Positions 1 to 10,434 are shown, counted from the first letter of the stretch. The stretch: 56,821 nt of DNA from Bacteroidaceae bacterium (GCA_017615125.1 JAGAAS010000077.1:1-56821), one strand, 5' to 3'. The notes: generated from the sequence alone by a model not told the origin. Translations and numbers: made by a program.

Positions 1-570
1 CTCGACGGCATAGTCGGTGGTGCCTCCTCCGGGGAGGGTGACGTTGGAGATCAGTCCCGGGAAGCGCACCGAGCGGGTGTCGACGCCGTACTTGTGGAAG
101 TAGTAGTCGGAGAGGAGCTCTGTGGCTACCTTCGTGACGCCGTACATGGTCTGCGGGCGCTGGATGGTGTCCTGCGGGGTGTTCTTGTGGGGGGTGTTAT
201 GCCCGAAGGAGCCGATGGAGCTGGGGGTGAACACGGCGCAATGATACTGGCGGGCAACCTCGAGGATGTTGATGAGTCCGTCCATCTGGATGTGCCAGGC
301 AAGGAGGGGCTTGGCTTCGGCAACAGCAGAGAGGAGGGCGGCAAGGTTGTAGATGGTGTCGATATGATAGCGTGAGACGACGTCGGCGATCTGCGGGGCG
401 TTGGTGACATCGACGATCTCGGCAGGGCCGCTCTCGAGCAGGATGCCCTTGGGCTCGGCACCGGGGATGTAGCCGGCGACGACGACAGAGCCCTCGATCT
501 CTCTTCTCAGTTTCATGGTGAGCTCCGAGCCTATCTGCCCGGTAGAGCCAATAACCAGAATATTCTTCAT
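1..570 (-). CDS. L-threonine 3-dehydrogenase, SDR/epimerase type (3' end cut by window edge)
   Basis: The first 190 residues are present and the frame stays open to the window edge, so the C-terminal part is missing. The protein starts MKNILVIGSTGQIGSEL, a Rossmann NAD-binding motif (GSTGQIG). It continues through YNLAALLS and SSIGSFG to the catalytic YGVTK (Tyr-x-x-x-Lys) near residue 148, then RFPGLIS and PGGGTTDYAVE. This run of motifs is typical of the short-chain, epimerase-like L-threonine dehydrogenases of Bacteroidetes, which oxidise threonine to 2-amino-3-ketobutyrate with NAD. The start is the ATG at 568-570, with a TATTTTTG -7 box upstream. A general sugar epimerase is less likely given the TTDYAVE segment. 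Confidence 0.88.
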   Translation of the reverse strand, partial: MKNILVIGSTGQIGSELTMKLRREIEGSVVVAGYIPGAEPKGILLESGPAEIVDVTNAPQIADVVSRYHIDTIYNLAALLSAVAEAKPLLAWHIQMDGLINILEVARQYHCAVFTPSSIGSFGHNTPHKNTPQDTIQRPQTMYGVTKVATELLSDYYFHKYGVDTRSVRFPGLISNVTLPGGGTTDYAVE

Positions 571-597
571 AGATGGCGTGATGTTTTTAAAGTCATG

Positions 598-627
598 CAA
601 AAATACATTTTTTTTGCCAACGCCAAA
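598..627 (-). promoter_or_regulatory. Sigma-ABfr-type promoter for the threonine dehydrogenase gene
   Basis: On the minus strand TTTG (624-627) is followed after 18 bases by TATTTTTG (598-605), about 28 bases before the start codon. An imperfect inverted repeat (about 608-628 against 641-660, cores CCAACG / GGTTGGCG) overlaps the -33 side and could be an operator. Only the boxes are seen directly. Confidence 0.5.
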
Positions 628-694
628 TCCTTTTTCAAAAAAATTTGCGGTTGGCGGAAAAGAGTTTTTCTGCCTGCCCGGATTCGGAAACGAA

Positions 695-727
695 GAAGGG
701 ATGAGAACCTGTCGTCATCATCCCTTC
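695..727 (-). terminator. Rho-independent terminator after glgP
   Basis: Reading leftward, a perfect 10-bp stem GAAGGGATGA / TCATCCCTTC (plus-strand arms 695-704 and 718-727) with a 13-base loop is followed by TTCGTTT. It lies 37 bases past the glgP stop codon and separates glgP from the threonine dehydrogenase gene. Confidence 0.7.
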
Positions 728-763
728 CAACTCATTAACCCATAGGCTTTTGCCGTTGGTTTC

Positions 764-3322
764 CTACATGAACCAGCGTACGTAGCAGAAGTCCTGACGA
801 TGGGCGATGTCGGCGTGACGGGGGAACATGCGGTAGCAGGTCTTGAACATGCCGGCGTTGCTCAGCTCGTGGGTGCCCTCGAAGGTGTAGATGTTGTTCT
901 CGCGGCGCACGAGGTTGAGCGGTTCAACCTTATAGACATGCTCGTTGCCCTCGTTGTCGGAGACGATGGTCACCAGCTCGATGCCGACGGCGTCGTCGAG
1001 GCCTTTCTCGTCGAGGATGACCTGTATCTTCGTGCCCGTGCCGCTGATGTTCTCCTGCATGTCGTCGAACTTGGTGAAGTTGACCACCTCGATGCTGTCC
1101 CAGCGCTCGGCAACGGTCTCCTTCCAGGCAGCCAGCTCGCGGGCCTTCTGGTGGTTGTTGTCGTCGAGGTAGTGGAAGCGGGCTGCCAGAGGCACGTAGA
1201 GACGCGAATAGTAGTCGTCGAGCTGACGCTTCATGGTGTAGTGAGGAGCGATCTGGGCGATGCTGTTCTTGATGACCTTCACCCAGCCCTCGCTGTAGCC
1301 CTGAGCGTTCTTGGCGTAGTAGAGGGGCAGGATCTCGTTCTCGAGGATGCTGTAGATGGTAGCTGCGTCGAGCTGATCCTGATAGTCCTGGTTGGCATAG
1401 GTGCGGTTCTCGGTAAGGGCCCAGCCGGCACCCTCGCGATAGCCTTCGTACCACCAGCCGTCCTTGACGGAGAAGTTGACGACACCGTTCATGAGCGCCT
1501 TCTCGCCGCTGGTGCCGGAAGCCTCCTGCGGGCGCGTGGGCGTGTTGAGCCAGATGTCGACACCGCTGACGAGACGACGTGCGAGCGTCATATCGTAGTT
1601 CTCGAGGAAGATGACCTTTCCGAGGAACTCGGGACGGCGGCTGATCTCGATGATGCGCTTGATGAGCCCCTGCCCTGCTCCGTCGTGCGGGTGAGCCTTG
1701 CCCGTGAAGATGAACTGCACGGGGAACTGCGGATTGTTGACAATCTTCGACAGACGGTCGAGGTCGGTGAAGAGGAGGTGTGCACGCTTGTAGGTAGCGA
1801 AGCGACGTCCGAAGCCGATGAGGAGGGCGTTGGGGTCAATCTTGTTCATGAGGCTGACGACGCGCGAGGGGTCTCCCTGGTTCTTGAGCCAGCTGGCGCG
1901 GAACTCTTCGCGGATGTAGTCGACGAGCTTGCGCTTGAGCGTCATGCGCGTGCTCCACACCTCAGCGTCGGGAACCTGATAGATGGCCTCCCAGATGGAC
2001 TGATTCGACTGGTCGGACATGAAGGAGGCGTTGAAGTACTTCCTGTAGAGCTTGAGCCATTCGCTCGACACCCATGTGGGGAAGTGAACGCCGTTGGTGA
2101 CGTAGCTCACGTGGTTCTCTTCGGGGAAGTAACCCTTCCAGATGCCGTTGAACATCTTCTGCGAGACGCCTCCGTGAATGAGGCTGACGCCGTTCACCTC
2201 GCCGCAGGTGTTGCAGGCGAAGACCGACATGCAGAACCGCTCGCCTGCATCGCCGGGATTGGTGCGTCCCATATCCATGAGCTCACCCCAGGTGATGCCG
2301 AGCTGCTGTGCGTAGCCGCTCATGTACTTGCCGAAGAGGCCTTCGTCGAAGTAGTCGTGTCCTGCGGGAACGGGGGTGTGCACAGTATAGAGTCCGCTGG
2401 CGCGCACCAGCTCGAGGGCTTCGGTGAACGTGAGCCCCTGCTTCACATAGTCGCACAGGCGATAGAGGTTGCAGAGCGCGGCGTGTCCCTCGTTGCAATG
2501 ATAGATGTCCTTCGTGATGCCGAGTGCCTTGAGCGTGAGCATGCCTCCGATGCCGAGCAGGATCTCCTGCTTCAGGCGGTTCTCCCAGTCGCCTCCGTAG
2601 AGCTGATAAGTAATGGAGCGGTCGAACTCGCTGTTCAGGTCGTTGTCGGTGTCGAGCAGGTAGAGGGGAACGCGTCCCACCTGTGCCTTCCACACGTAGG
2701 CGTAGACATGATAGTTGATGTACGGAACGTCGACCACGAGGGGCTGCCCGTTGGCATCGAGCACGCGCTCGATGGGCAGGTGCCCGAAGACGCTTGGCTC
2801 GTAGGTGGCAATCTGCTGGCCGTCCATCGAGAGGCTCTGGGTGAAGTAGCCGAAGCGATAGAGGAATCCCACGCCGCACATGTCGACGTTGCTGTCGCTG
2901 GCTTCCTTCATATAGTCGCCTGCGAGCACGCCGAGGCCTCCGCTGTAGATGCGCAGGCAGGAGTGCAGGCCGTACTCCATGCAGAAGTAGGCGACGCTGG
3001 GGCGGCTCTTGTCGGGCTCTACCGACATGTAGTCACGGAATTTCTTATAGACGCTGTCGATGCGGCTGAGGACCTCCTCGTCGTTCGACAGCTGCTGAAG
3101 CTTCTCGTAGCTGAGACGCTCGAGCAGGTACACGGGGTTCTTGTCGCACGCTTTCCAGAGCACGGGGTCGAGGCTCTTGAACATCTCGCGTGCCTCGTGG
3201 TTCCAAGCCCACCAGAGGTTGCGCGAAAGCTCGTTGAGGTGTTCCAGACGCTCGGGGAGCTGGGATTTCACGTTTATCTCCTTCCAGTTAGGAGTGTTTG
3301 AGTTGCTGGCTTTCAGTTTCAT
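764..3322 (-). CDS. glgP: Alpha-glucan (glycogen/maltodextrin) phosphorylase
   Basis: An 852-residue GT35 phosphorylase that releases glucose-1-phosphate from glycogen or maltodextrin. The N-terminal segment [17 protein letters not shown] is the DUF3417-type leader of the compact bacterial alpha-glucan phosphorylases. [18 protein letters not shown] and GGLGVLAGD follow. The pyridoxal-phosphate site is [14 protein letters not shown], with the Schiff-base lysine at residue 608. After the catalytic core, about 100 C-terminal residues form an extra domain ending [12 protein letters not shown]. The gene begins 13 bases after the GT3 glycogen synthase stop, so synthesis and breakdown of glycogen are co-transcribed. 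A hairpin terminator follows the gene. Confidence 0.95.
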   Translation of the reverse strand: MKLKASNSNTPNWKEINVKSQLPERLEHLNELSRNLWWAWNHEAREMFKSLDPVLWKACDKNPVYLLERLSYEKLQQLSNDEEVLSRIDSVYKKFRDYMSVEPDKSRPSVAYFCMEYGLHSCLRIYSGGLGVLAGDYMKEASDSNVDMCGVGFLYRFGYFTQSLSMDGQQIATYEPSVFGHLPIERVLDANGQPLVVDVPYINYHVYAYVWKAQVGRVPLYLLDTDNDLNSEFDRSITYQLYGGDWENRLKQEILLGIGGMLTLKALGITKDIYHCNEGHAALCNLYRLCDYVKQGLTFTEALELVRASGLYTVHTPVPAGHDYFDEGLFGKYMSGYAQQLGITWGELMDMGRTNPGDAGERFCMSVFACNTCGEVNGVSLIHGGVSQKMFNGIWKGYFPEENHVSYVTNGVHFPTWVSSEWLKLYRKYFNASFMSDQSNQSIWEAIYQVPDAEVWSTRMTLKRKLVDYIREEFRASWLKNQGDPSRVVSLMNKIDPNALLIGFGRRFATYKRAHLLFTDLDRLSKIVNNPQFPVQFIFTGKAHPHDGAGQGLIKRIIEISRRPEFLGKVIFLENYDMTLARRLVSGVDIWLNTPTRPQEASGTSGEKALMNGVVNFSVKDGWWYEGYREGAGWALTENRTYANQDYQDQLDAATIYSILENEILPLYYAKNAQGYSEGWVKVIKNSIAQIAPHYTMKRQLDDYYSRLYVPLAARFHYLDDNNHQKARELAAWKETVAERWDSIEVVNFTKFDDMQENISGTGTKIQVILDEKGLDDAVGIELVTIVSDNEGNEHVYKVEPLNLVRRENNIYTFEGTHELSNAGMFKTCYRMFPRHADIAHRQDFCYVRWFM

Positions 3323-3335
3323 ATCTTGTCAGTAA

Positions 3336-4916
3336 TTAAGTTGTTTCCTTTTTGATGCATTTCAAAGTCTTCGCGTTGCGGAGGGCAACGTCGTAGGCTT
3401 CTTGATACCAGACGATGAACTTCGTCCAGAGCGCCTTCTTCGAGAGCGTGGCAGCGCTGTTGCGCATGCGGTTGATACGCTCGGGAGTGCACTCGGCAAA
3501 CTGGCTGATGCAGCGGGTAATCTGCTCGGCAGCCTCGTCGAAGTTGCTGTCGGTACGGTGGATGACCTCCACGCCGAAGTCGTTGTCGGCCAGGAGCTTC
3601 GGGCTCGCCTCACGCTGCGACTTTGCCCAGAGGCCGAAGCCCGCAAGGTCTGTCGTGATGGTGGGCACGTGGAAGGCGATGCTCTCGAGCGGCGTGTAGC
3701 CCCAGGGCTCGTAGTACGAGGGGTAGATGCCTATGTCGTTGCCGATGAGGAGGTCGTAGTAGTTGAGGTTGAAGAGGCCGTCCTGCCCGTCGAGGTAGCA
3801 GGGCACAAAGATGATGTTCACTTTGTCCATCACCTCGGGCCACGCGTGCCAATGGGGGACGTTGATGAAGGCTATCACCTCGCGCTTCAGCTCCCTTCGC
3901 TCGCCCAGACGGCGCAGCGACGCGAGCAGCAGGTCGAAGCCCTTGTTGCGGAACTCGAAGCGCCCGCCCGTGCCGATAATCAGCGTGTCGTCGGGGAACT
4001 CCTTGCCCAGCAGATGCTCGGCCTTGTCGATCATGCACTTGCGCGCCTGCCGGCGACGGGCTGTGAACGCAGCGCCCTTGGGCACGAAGTCATCCTCGAA
4101 GCCGTTCAGCAGCACCACGTCGGCTGCCTTCTCAAGCAGCTGGGCACACTCGCGGTTGGTAATCTCGCTTACTGTCGTGAAGCAGTCGGCACGATGTGCT
4201 GCCTGCTTTTCCACAGAGTGCTTCGACTCCACGTTCAGCTCCCGCGCCATCTGGTCGCCGAAGTAGCCGGGCAAATAGTCGTAGAGTGGCTTGTTGTTGC
4301 CTGCGATGCTGCGCCCAATGCTTGTGGCGTGCGTGGTGAACACGGTGCCGATGGCGGGGATGTGGTGCTTGAGGAACATCATCCCCATCGCCGTCATCCA
4401 CTCGTGGGCATGATAGACGGTAGAGGGGGCGGCGTCCGTGCTTCCCTTGCAGATGACGTGACGGTAGAAACTGCCGGCAGCCATCGCTGCTGCGCACGAG
4501 AACATGCTTGCTTCGTCGTAGTCGCCGTAGCCGTGCAACGAGTCCACACGGAAGAGCTCCCAGGCTCGTGCAAAGATGTCGTTCTTATGGGAGAAGAGGG
4601 GCTTGAAGTCAACCAGGATGGCAACGGGCCTTCCGGGAATCTCCCAACGGCCCACTCGGACGGGCAGGCCCTCGCGGGTGAACCCCGCACGCCAGTCGGC
4701 AAAGAGGGTGGCGTCTTCCGTAAACAAGGCGTTCTTCTTCCCTTCCCATACGTCAGGACCGATGAACACCAGATTGCCGCACACCTGTTCCTGAAGCGTC
4801 TTGGCATGCGTCGAAAGCACGGTGTAGATACCTCCGACCTTGTTGCATACCTCCCAGCTGGCTTCCATCACCCATGCGGGTGACAGCTTATTGTTGTCTG
4901 ATATACTAGTTCTCAT
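3336..4916 (-). CDS. GT3-family glycogen synthase
   Basis: A 526-residue GT-B glycosyltransferase resembling eukaryotic-type glycogen synthases rather than E. coli GlgA. KVGGIYTVL at residues 26-34 is the glycine-rich nucleotide-sugar motif of GT3. Near the C-terminus YEPWGYTPLE gives the E-x7-E pair (E403 and E411), followed by SIAFHVPTITTDLAG. It elongates alpha-1,4-glucan from a nucleotide-activated glucose; the donor cannot be told from sequence. It is the first gene of a two-gene operon with glgP, and a promoter with TACCTTTG lies 14 bases upstream of the ATG. Confidence 0.92.
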   Translation of the reverse strand: MRTSISDNNKLSPAWVMEASWEVCNKVGGIYTVLSTHAKTLQEQVCGNLVFIGPDVWEGKKNALFTEDATLFADWRAGFTREGLPVRVGRWEIPGRPVAILVDFKPLFSHKNDIFARAWELFRVDSLHGYGDYDEASMFSCAAAMAAGSFYRHVICKGSTDAAPSTVYHAHEWMTAMGMMFLKHHIPAIGTVFTTHATSIGRSIAGNNKPLYDYLPGYFGDQMARELNVESKHSVEKQAAHRADCFTTVSEITNRECAQLLEKAADVVLLNGFEDDFVPKGAAFTARRRQARKCMIDKAEHLLGKEFPDDTLIIGTGGRFEFRNKGFDLLLASLRRLGERRELKREVIAFINVPHWHAWPEVMDKVNIIFVPCYLDGQDGLFNLNYYDLLIGNDIGIYPSYYEPWGYTPLESIAFHVPTITTDLAGFGLWAKSQREASPKLLADNDFGVEVIHRTDSNFDEAAEQITRCISQFAECTPERINRMRNSAATLSKKALWTKFIVWYQEAYDVALRNAKTLKCIKKETT

Positions 4917-4929
4917 TTTTTACAGGGCG

Positions 4930-4960
4930 CAAAGGTACTTCAAAATGCTGAAAAATTCAA
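4930..4960 (-). promoter_or_regulatory. Promoter of the glycogen synthase-glgP operon
   Basis: The minus strand shows TACCTTTG (4930-4937) with a TTG -33 element (4958-4960) 20 bases upstream. The leader is very short, as is common for this promoter class. Confidence 0.6.
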
Positions 4961-5028
4961 GAAAAATCGTCTTTTTAAATAAAGGAATTTGCGCGCGCAA
5001 GGGAATCGTCTGAAAAAGCGCCGTCGGC

Positions 5029-5060
5029 TTGCTGCTTTCGCGGAAAAATGCCTACCTTTG
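5029..5060 (+). promoter_or_regulatory. Promoter of the nitroreductase-like gene
   Basis: TTG (5029-5031), 21 bases, then TACCTTTG (5053-5060). The ATG at 5083 lies 22 bases after the -7 box, which argues against the in-frame ATG at 5029 that sits on top of the -33 element. Confidence 0.65.
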
Positions 5061-5082
5061 CTCCGAGAAACAATCTTTTCCT

Positions 5083-5727
5083 ATGGCAGACAACTATCTG
5101 GAGAAACGCTACGAAGAAGTCTTCGGCAACGGAGGAGCGCAGAAGAAGGGCTCGCATCGCCCCACGCCCTCCATCGACAACCTTTTGGCAAAGAACCGCA
5201 GCCACAGGGGCTACGAGAAGAGCCGCGTCGTCACACGCGAGGAACTGGAGCGCATCGTGCGCGTCAACTACTACATCCCCTCGGCCCGCAACCAGCAGGC
5301 GCTGCGCTTCCGACTCGTCACACGCGACACGGGTGCCGATATAGTATTGAAGAACATCCGCCTCGGGGGTGCTCTTCCCGAGCTTCACCTCCCCTTCGAG
5401 GGCACCGAGCCCGAAGCGTTCATCATCGTCTGCAGCAAGGAGCCCGAGTCGAGATACGTCGATATGGATGCCGGCATAAGCATGCAGAGCATGTTGCTGA
5501 AGGCCGTCTCGATGGGCTTGAACGGCATCATCATCTGCGCCTTCAACCGCGAGGCGCTCACCGAAGCCTTCGCCCTCCCCTATCCTCCCATCGCCGTTGT
5601 CGCCATCGGAAAGGGAGCCGAGCGAATACAACTCGTCCCCATCCATGAAGGCGAAAGCCAAACCTACTACCGCGAAGACGGCACCCACTTCGTCCCCAAA
5701 GTCTCCCCCGAAGAGCTTATCATATAG
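5083..5727 (+). CDS. Nitroreductase-family flavoprotein
   Basis: A 214-residue protein with the fold signature of FMN-dependent nitroreductases: RSHRGY (FMN phosphate contact region), then YIPSARNQQALRFRLV, matching the family PSxxNxQPWRF motif. The C-terminal half has a long DMDAGISMQSMLLKAVSMGLNG helix, the usual dimer-interface and FMN-shielding segment. The substrate cannot be named; such enzymes reduce quinones, nitro compounds or enones with NAD(P)H. An upstream in-frame ATG at 5029 would add 18 residues, but it overlaps the promoter and those residues have no family match. The gene stands alone, divergent from the glycogen synthase operon. Confidence 0.85.
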   Translation: MADNYLEKRYEEVFGNGGAQKKGSHRPTPSIDNLLAKNRSHRGYEKSRVVTREELERIVRVNYYIPSARNQQALRFRLVTRDTGADIVLKNIRLGGALPELHLPFEGTEPEAFIIVCSKEPESRYVDMDAGISMQSMLLKAVSMGLNGIIICAFNREALTEAFALPYPPIAVVAIGKGAERIQLVPIHEGESQTYYREDGTHFVPKVSPEELII

Positions 5728-5830
5728 CCCCAGGCAAGGATTCTCCAGAAAGAATCTTTTATACTAAATCTCACGCGCAGAACGAGGAGGCGAGCGAAAG
5801 AGAAGCTTTGCACAAACCGATAAAAACAGC

Positions 5831-5858
5831 AGAGAGCCACCCCACAAGGTTGCTCTCT
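5831..5858 (-). terminator. Terminator of the V-type ATPase operon
   Basis: Leftward, AGAGAGC / GCTCTCT arms (plus 5831-5837 and 5852-5858) with partial pairing inside the loop are followed by GCTGTTTTTAT. It lies about 60 bases past the subunit K stop codon. Confidence 0.6.
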
Positions 5859-5918
5859 ACGTGTTTCCGCGTCTGCTCCTTTCGCTGAAGGGGAATCAGA
5901 CGACACGAAAGGAAGGCA

Positions 5919-6404
<486 letters not shown>

Positions 6405-6424
6405 TTATTGTTTATATTTTGTTA

Positions 6425-6582
6425 TTCCTTCTCCAAAAAAATTTTTTCTTTCTTCATACGGCGAGATTCCTTGAGCATAATTGCTCTTCCTCTTTCGCGA
6501 CTCGGCAAAGCCTGAGCAAGCTCCACTTTGCTCTCGCTGCTCCATCGGTTCTCGAAAAAAATTTTTCCCTTCTTCTCCCTGA
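6425..6582 (-). repeat. Family A interspersed repeat, locus a (two parts)
   Basis: On the minus strand, 6425-6474 reads as GAATCTCGCCGTATGAAG, then GAAAGAAAAAATTTTTTTGG, then AGAAGG, nearly identical to the locus at 34041-34087. A second part, 6548-6582, has the GGGAAAAATTTTTTTCGAGA core. About 70 unrelated bases lie between. The block abuts the stop codon of subunit I within the V-ATPase operon. Confidence 0.8.
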
Positions 6583-6583
6583 A

Positions 6584-8452
6584 TCATGCTTTCTGCACCT
6601 TGCGGAAGGGATGATACTCCTCGCCTCCTCCCGTGTAGCCGGCGTTCTTGAAAAACTCGACGAACGTGAGTCGCATGGGGTGTACGATAGCTCCCAGGAT
6701 GTTCATGAAAATATTGAGCGCATGCCCCACACAGAAGATGAGCGCGGTAACGAGGAATCCGATGACGGGTGTCTTCGGGCTCATGCCCACAGCCATACTG
6801 TTGAACACCTGCCCCAGGATTCCTCCACTCAAGCCCAGCGCAAAGAGGCGGACGTACGAGAGCACGTCGCCCAGCAGGCCTGTAGCCATATTGTAGGTAT
6901 CCCACAGGCCCAGTCCTACGTTGAGCAGCGGATTCTTGCCCGGGCTGTTGAAGAAGAAGATGCCCACAGCAGCCAGCGCCAGCAGGGCTATCACCACAGG
7001 ATGGTGGAAGCCGATGCCCGTGAGGGCAGCTACCCCGACGGTGACAAGCAGCACTATCCACCCTATCGTGCTCAGCGCGTGCTTGATGCCGCATTGGATG
7101 CTGAGGTTCACAGCCTTCAGGATCATTCCGAAGAGAATCTGCACGACACCGATGCCGAGCGAGACGGTAAACATCTTCGAGCTATCGATGTAGAACAGTT
7201 CCTTCATCTTCTGGATGAACGGAATGTCGAGATCATAAATCTGGAATCCGAAGAACGTGCCCGAGAGCGCCCCGCAAAGCATCGTGCTGATGCCGAAGAG
7301 GACGACGAGCCCTTTGCTGAACTCGGGGTTGATGAGCTTGAACAACTTCACGAAAATCGGAAGCGCCACTATCATCAGCAGCCCGTAGCCCATATCGCCC
7401 AGACAGAGGCCGAAGAACAGCATGAAGAACGGCGCGAAGAAAAGCGTGAGGTCGAGCTCGCGGTACGAGGGCAGCATGTAAAGCTTGGTGAGTGGCTCGA
7501 AGAGCTTGGCAAACTTCTTGTTGCTCAGCTCGATGGGGATGTTATCCTCGGGCGTGGGGTCGTCGATCTGATAGAACTGCCCCGACTCGTCGAGCGTCGC
7601 GCGGATGTCGTCGACCTGCTTGGCAGGAACCCAGCCCTGCAGCAGGTAGAGCTTGTCGGCAGCTACGGGCTCACCCGTGAGCCGCACGCGTGTGAAGTCT
7701 ATCGTATCGGAAAGGGTGTCTCTGGCTTCATCGAGCACGGGAACGGCAGCTGCCGCAAAGGCAGAAACCTGCGCGTCGACGGAGCTTATCTCTGCCTGCA
7801 ACGCCTCCACATCGCGGTGAAGGGCTTTCAGCGAGCTGTGGGGCAAGCGGCAGATGTCGGCATCTACGTCGGGCTCCACATCGGGAGGCGTGACGGTGAT
7901 GAAATAGACGTTCTGCTTGTCGTGACGGATGACGATGGCGTTATACTCCTTCTCCCACGCCTCGCAGTATGCCTTCTGGAGGCAGCAGAAGAAGTGCATC
8001 CTATAGCCTGCAGCAGCCAGCTTGTCTATCATCTCGGGGTCGAAGTCGCCCCAGGGCTCCAGCGTCTGGATATCCTTCGTGAGAACAGCCAAACGCTGCT
8101 CGGCAGCACTTCGCTGCGCCTGCAGGTCATCGTAACGGGAAAGGATCTCCTCTGCCGAGAGGCCTTTCAGCGATGCCTCGTGCGAGACAGCATCGGAAGC
8201 CTTATCAGCAACGGCAGCAACCTTCTTGGAAGCTTCGGAAGCCTTTGCTGCAGCAACGAGGGGTTCGAGGGCATTGACGACAGCGTTGCTGCGACTCAGC
8301 AAGGTGACGTCGCGCTGCAGCGCAGTATCCTCAATCTCGCTCTCCTGCTTCACCTCCACGTGGACGACGCCCATATCGCGGAGCTTTTCCAGGAACTCTT
8401 CGTACTCTTTATAGAACACCAGGAAGGTGAGCTTCTTCATTCGCGTAATCAT
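6584..8452 (-). CDS. ntpI: V-type ATP synthase/ATPase subunit I (membrane stator, a-subunit)
   Basis: A 622-residue protein with a cytosolic, largely alpha-helical N-terminal half (two coiled-coil stretches, about residues 85-115 and 205-245) and a C-terminal membrane half starting with LFFAPFFMLFFGLCLGDMGYG, the standard subunit I signature. The essential arginine of the ion path is R535 in SYVRLFALGLSGG. It forms the half-channels next to the K ring and anchors the peripheral stalk. Its start overlaps the end of subunit D by 4 bases (ATGA), so translation is coupled. It is slightly shorter than many family members. Confidence 0.95.
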   Translation of the reverse strand: MITRMKKLTFLVFYKEYEEFLEKLRDMGVVHVEVKQESEIEDTALQRDVTLLSRSNAVVNALEPLVAAAKASEASKKVAAVADKASDAVSHEASLKGLSAEEILSRYDDLQAQRSAAEQRLAVLTKDIQTLEPWGDFDPEMIDKLAAAGYRMHFFCCLQKAYCEAWEKEYNAIVIRHDKQNVYFITVTPPDVEPDVDADICRLPHSSLKALHRDVEALQAEISSVDAQVSAFAAAAVPVLDEARDTLSDTIDFTRVRLTGEPVAADKLYLLQGWVPAKQVDDIRATLDESGQFYQIDDPTPEDNIPIELSNKKFAKLFEPLTKLYMLPSYRELDLTLFFAPFFMLFFGLCLGDMGYGLLMIVALPIFVKLFKLINPEFSKGLVVLFGISTMLCGALSGTFFGFQIYDLDIPFIQKMKELFYIDSSKMFTVSLGIGVVQILFGMILKAVNLSIQCGIKHALSTIGWIVLLVTVGVAALTGIGFHHPVVIALLALAAVGIFFFNSPGKNPLLNVGLGLWDTYNMATGLLGDVLSYVRLFALGLSGGILGQVFNSMAVGMSPKTPVIGFLVTALIFCVGHALNIFMNILGAIVHPMRLTFVEFFKNAGYTGGGEEYHPFRKVQKA

Positions 8453-9075
8453 ACGGCACCCTCCTTTCTTTCATTTTCTTCTTCCTCGCGCTTCTCAAGG
8501 ATCGTCTTGAGGATTTTCTGCGACGACTTGGAGAGGTTCTCCTCGTCCTCGATGAAACGCTTTATCTTGCGGATGGCGTCGGCATAGCCTGGGATCTGCA
8601 CCTTCTCGAAGAGGTTCACCTTCTGTGTCGTCTTCTTGCGTGCATGCTCCAGGAGCCCCAACTTTGCCTGCAGGAACTCGCAGTTGATGGCTGTCGTTGC
8701 CAGCCCTTGCAGCAGCGTGATGCCGTCGTAGTACCATTTAGGGCTGTTGAACAGGCTGAAAGGCTTCACCGAGAAGGAGACGTCGCCGAGCACAGGAACG
8801 CGCACGCCGGCAATCTTCTTCACGTTGAGCTGCACGTCCTCTACGCGCACGAGCGAGTCGTCGAACTCGTTCCACAGCTTGAACATGTACTGGTAAGCCT
8901 GTATCTGCTTCTCCAGCTCGCGCTCGAGCCTGTTCACTTCCACCTTGCAGCGCTTCACCTCCAGCCGCAGGGCACTCTCCTTGTTCTTGATGATAGGGAG
9001 CGTGCGCTGCCTCACCTTGAGTTGTTTCTCGAGGTGCTGCAGGGATGTCTTGTTATACTGAAACTTGATGGCCAT
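8449..9075 (-). CDS. ntpD: V-type ATP synthase/ATPase subunit D (central rotor stalk)
   Basis: A 208-residue protein with long helical heptad-rich segments at both ends (about residues 10-65 and 145-200), as expected of the coiled-coil rotor shaft that passes through the A3B3 head. NKTSLQHLEKQLKVRQRTLPIIKNK at the N-terminus follows the family pattern of Lys/Arg-rich helix starts. Its start lies 3 bases after the subunit B stop codon and its end overlaps subunit I by 4 bases. Confidence 0.92.
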   Translation of the reverse strand: MAIKFQYNKTSLQHLEKQLKVRQRTLPIIKNKESALRLEVKRCKVEVNRLERELEKQIQAYQYMFKLWNEFDDSLVRVEDVQLNVKKIAGVRVPVLGDVSFSVKPFSLFNSPKWYYDGITLLQGLATTAINCEFLQAKLGLLEHARKKTTQKVNLFEKVQIPGYADAIRKIKRFIEDEENLSKSSQKILKTILEKREEEENERKEGAV

Positions 9076-9078
9076 GAA

Positions 9079-10398
9079 TTATTTTCCCCAATAGGTGTCG
9101 ACAAATTCTTTCTTGATGTTCACCTCCTCGGGCTTGAAGTACTTAGAGAAGAGCCCCCAGGTAGTGTCGAGCATCTCGGTAGTGTTGAGGTTCACGTCGA
9201 TGGCGAGCAGCTTGTCGGAATAGTCGCGAGCAAAGTTAAGGGTACGCTCGTCGTAGTCGGTGAGGTCGAAGCCGTTCTCCATCTTCGTCTTGGCGTTGGC
9301 GGCGTCGGCGTAGAGACGCACGGCAGCGTTCATCACCTGCGAGTGGTCCTTGCGCGTCTTCTTCCCTGCCACGAGCTGCTTCAGACGGCTGAGCGAACGG
9401 AACGGGTCGACGATGACCTTACCGATGTCGCTGTCGCGACGGAGGAAGAGCTGTCCCTCGGTGATGTATCCCGTGTTGTCGGGTACGGCGTGCGTGATGT
9501 CGCCTCCCGAGAGCGTGGTAACGGCAATGATGGTAATGGAGCCTCCCGAGGGGAACTGAACGGCCTTCTCGTACACCTTCGCCAAATCGCTGTAGAGCGA
9601 GCCAGGCATGGAGTCCTTCGAAGGAATCTGGTCCATACGGTTGCTCACGATAGCCAGCGCGTCGGCGTAGCTTGTCATATCGGTGAGGAGCACGAGCACC
9701 ATCTCGTTCTTCTCCACAGCGAAGTACTCGGCAGCCGTGAGCGCCATATCGGGCACGAGGAGTCGCTCCACAGGAGGATTCTCGGTGGTGTTCACGAAGG
9801 AGATGATTCGGTCGAGGGCACCGGCGTTGGAGAAGACGTTCTTGAAGTAGAGGTAGTCGTCGTTGGTCATACCCATGCCTCCGAGAATAATCTTATCCGT
9901 CTTGGCACGCAGCGCCACGTTGGCCATCACCTGGTTGAAGGGCTGGTCGGGGTCGGCGAAGAACGGTATCTTCTGTCCCGAAACGAGCGTGTTGTTCAGG
10001 TCGATGCCGGCGATGCCCGTAGCTATCAGCTCGGAGGGCTGCTTGCGGCGCACGGGGTTCACGGAGGGTCCTCCGATCTCCACCTCGCGTCCCTCGATCT
10101 GCGGGCCTCCGTCGATGGGGTTTCCGTAGGCGTCGAAGAAGCGTCCTGCCAGCTGGTCGCTGACCTTCAGCGTAGGAGCCTTGCCGAGGAAGACGACCTC
10201 AGCGTTGGTGGGAATGCCGCCCGTGCCTTCGAACACCTGCAGGGTGACGTTGTCGCCGTCGATCTTAACCACCTGGGCCAGCTTGCCGTTGATGGTTGCC
10301 AGCTCGTCGTAGCCCACGCCCGTAGCCTTTAATGAACACGTTGCCTTTGTTATCTGGCTAATCTTCGTATATATCTTCTGAAAAGCTGTTGTTGCCAT
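9079..10398 (-). CDS. ntpB: V-type ATP synthase/ATPase subunit B (non-catalytic head subunit)
   Basis: A 439-residue non-catalytic nucleotide-binding subunit. The position of a P-loop is taken by FFADPDQPFNQVMAN, without a GxxxxGKT, as expected for B. Family stretches include VLLTDMTSYADAL, NRMDQIPSK, GYITEGQLFLRRD and LDTTWGLFSKY. It alternates with subunit A in the hexameric head. It lies 36 bases downstream of subunit A. Confidence 0.95.
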   Translation of the reverse strand: MATTAFQKIYTKISQITKATCSLKATGVGYDELATINGKLAQVVKIDGDNVTLQVFEGTGGIPTNAEVVFLGKAPTLKVSDQLAGRFFDAYGNPIDGGPQIEGREVEIGGPSVNPVRRKQPSELIATGIAGIDLNNTLVSGQKIPFFADPDQPFNQVMANVALRAKTDKIILGGMGMTNDDYLYFKNVFSNAGALDRIISFVNTTENPPVERLLVPDMALTAAEYFAVEKNEMVLVLLTDMTSYADALAIVSNRMDQIPSKDSMPGSLYSDLAKVYEKAVQFPSGGSITIIAVTTLSGGDITHAVPDNTGYITEGQLFLRRDSDIGKVIVDPFRSLSRLKQLVAGKKTRKDHSQVMNAAVRLYADAANAKTKMENGFDLTDYDERTLNFARDYSDKLLAIDVNLNTTEMLDTTWGLFSKYFKPEEVNIKKEFVDTYWGK

Positions 10399-10434
10399 AC
10401 TTATATATATTCACCTATTGTCGTTGGTTGTCAT

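Noticed and set aside
800-3301. 833-codon open frame on the plus strand opposite glgP
   Set aside because: Antisense shadow of a high-GC coding region; the protein has no family motifs and glgP on the other strand is unmistakable. Similar long antisense frames opposite subunit I (6395-8587), subunit B (8644-10332), the debranching enzyme (18196-20076) and uxaA (28345-29730) were rejected for the same reason.
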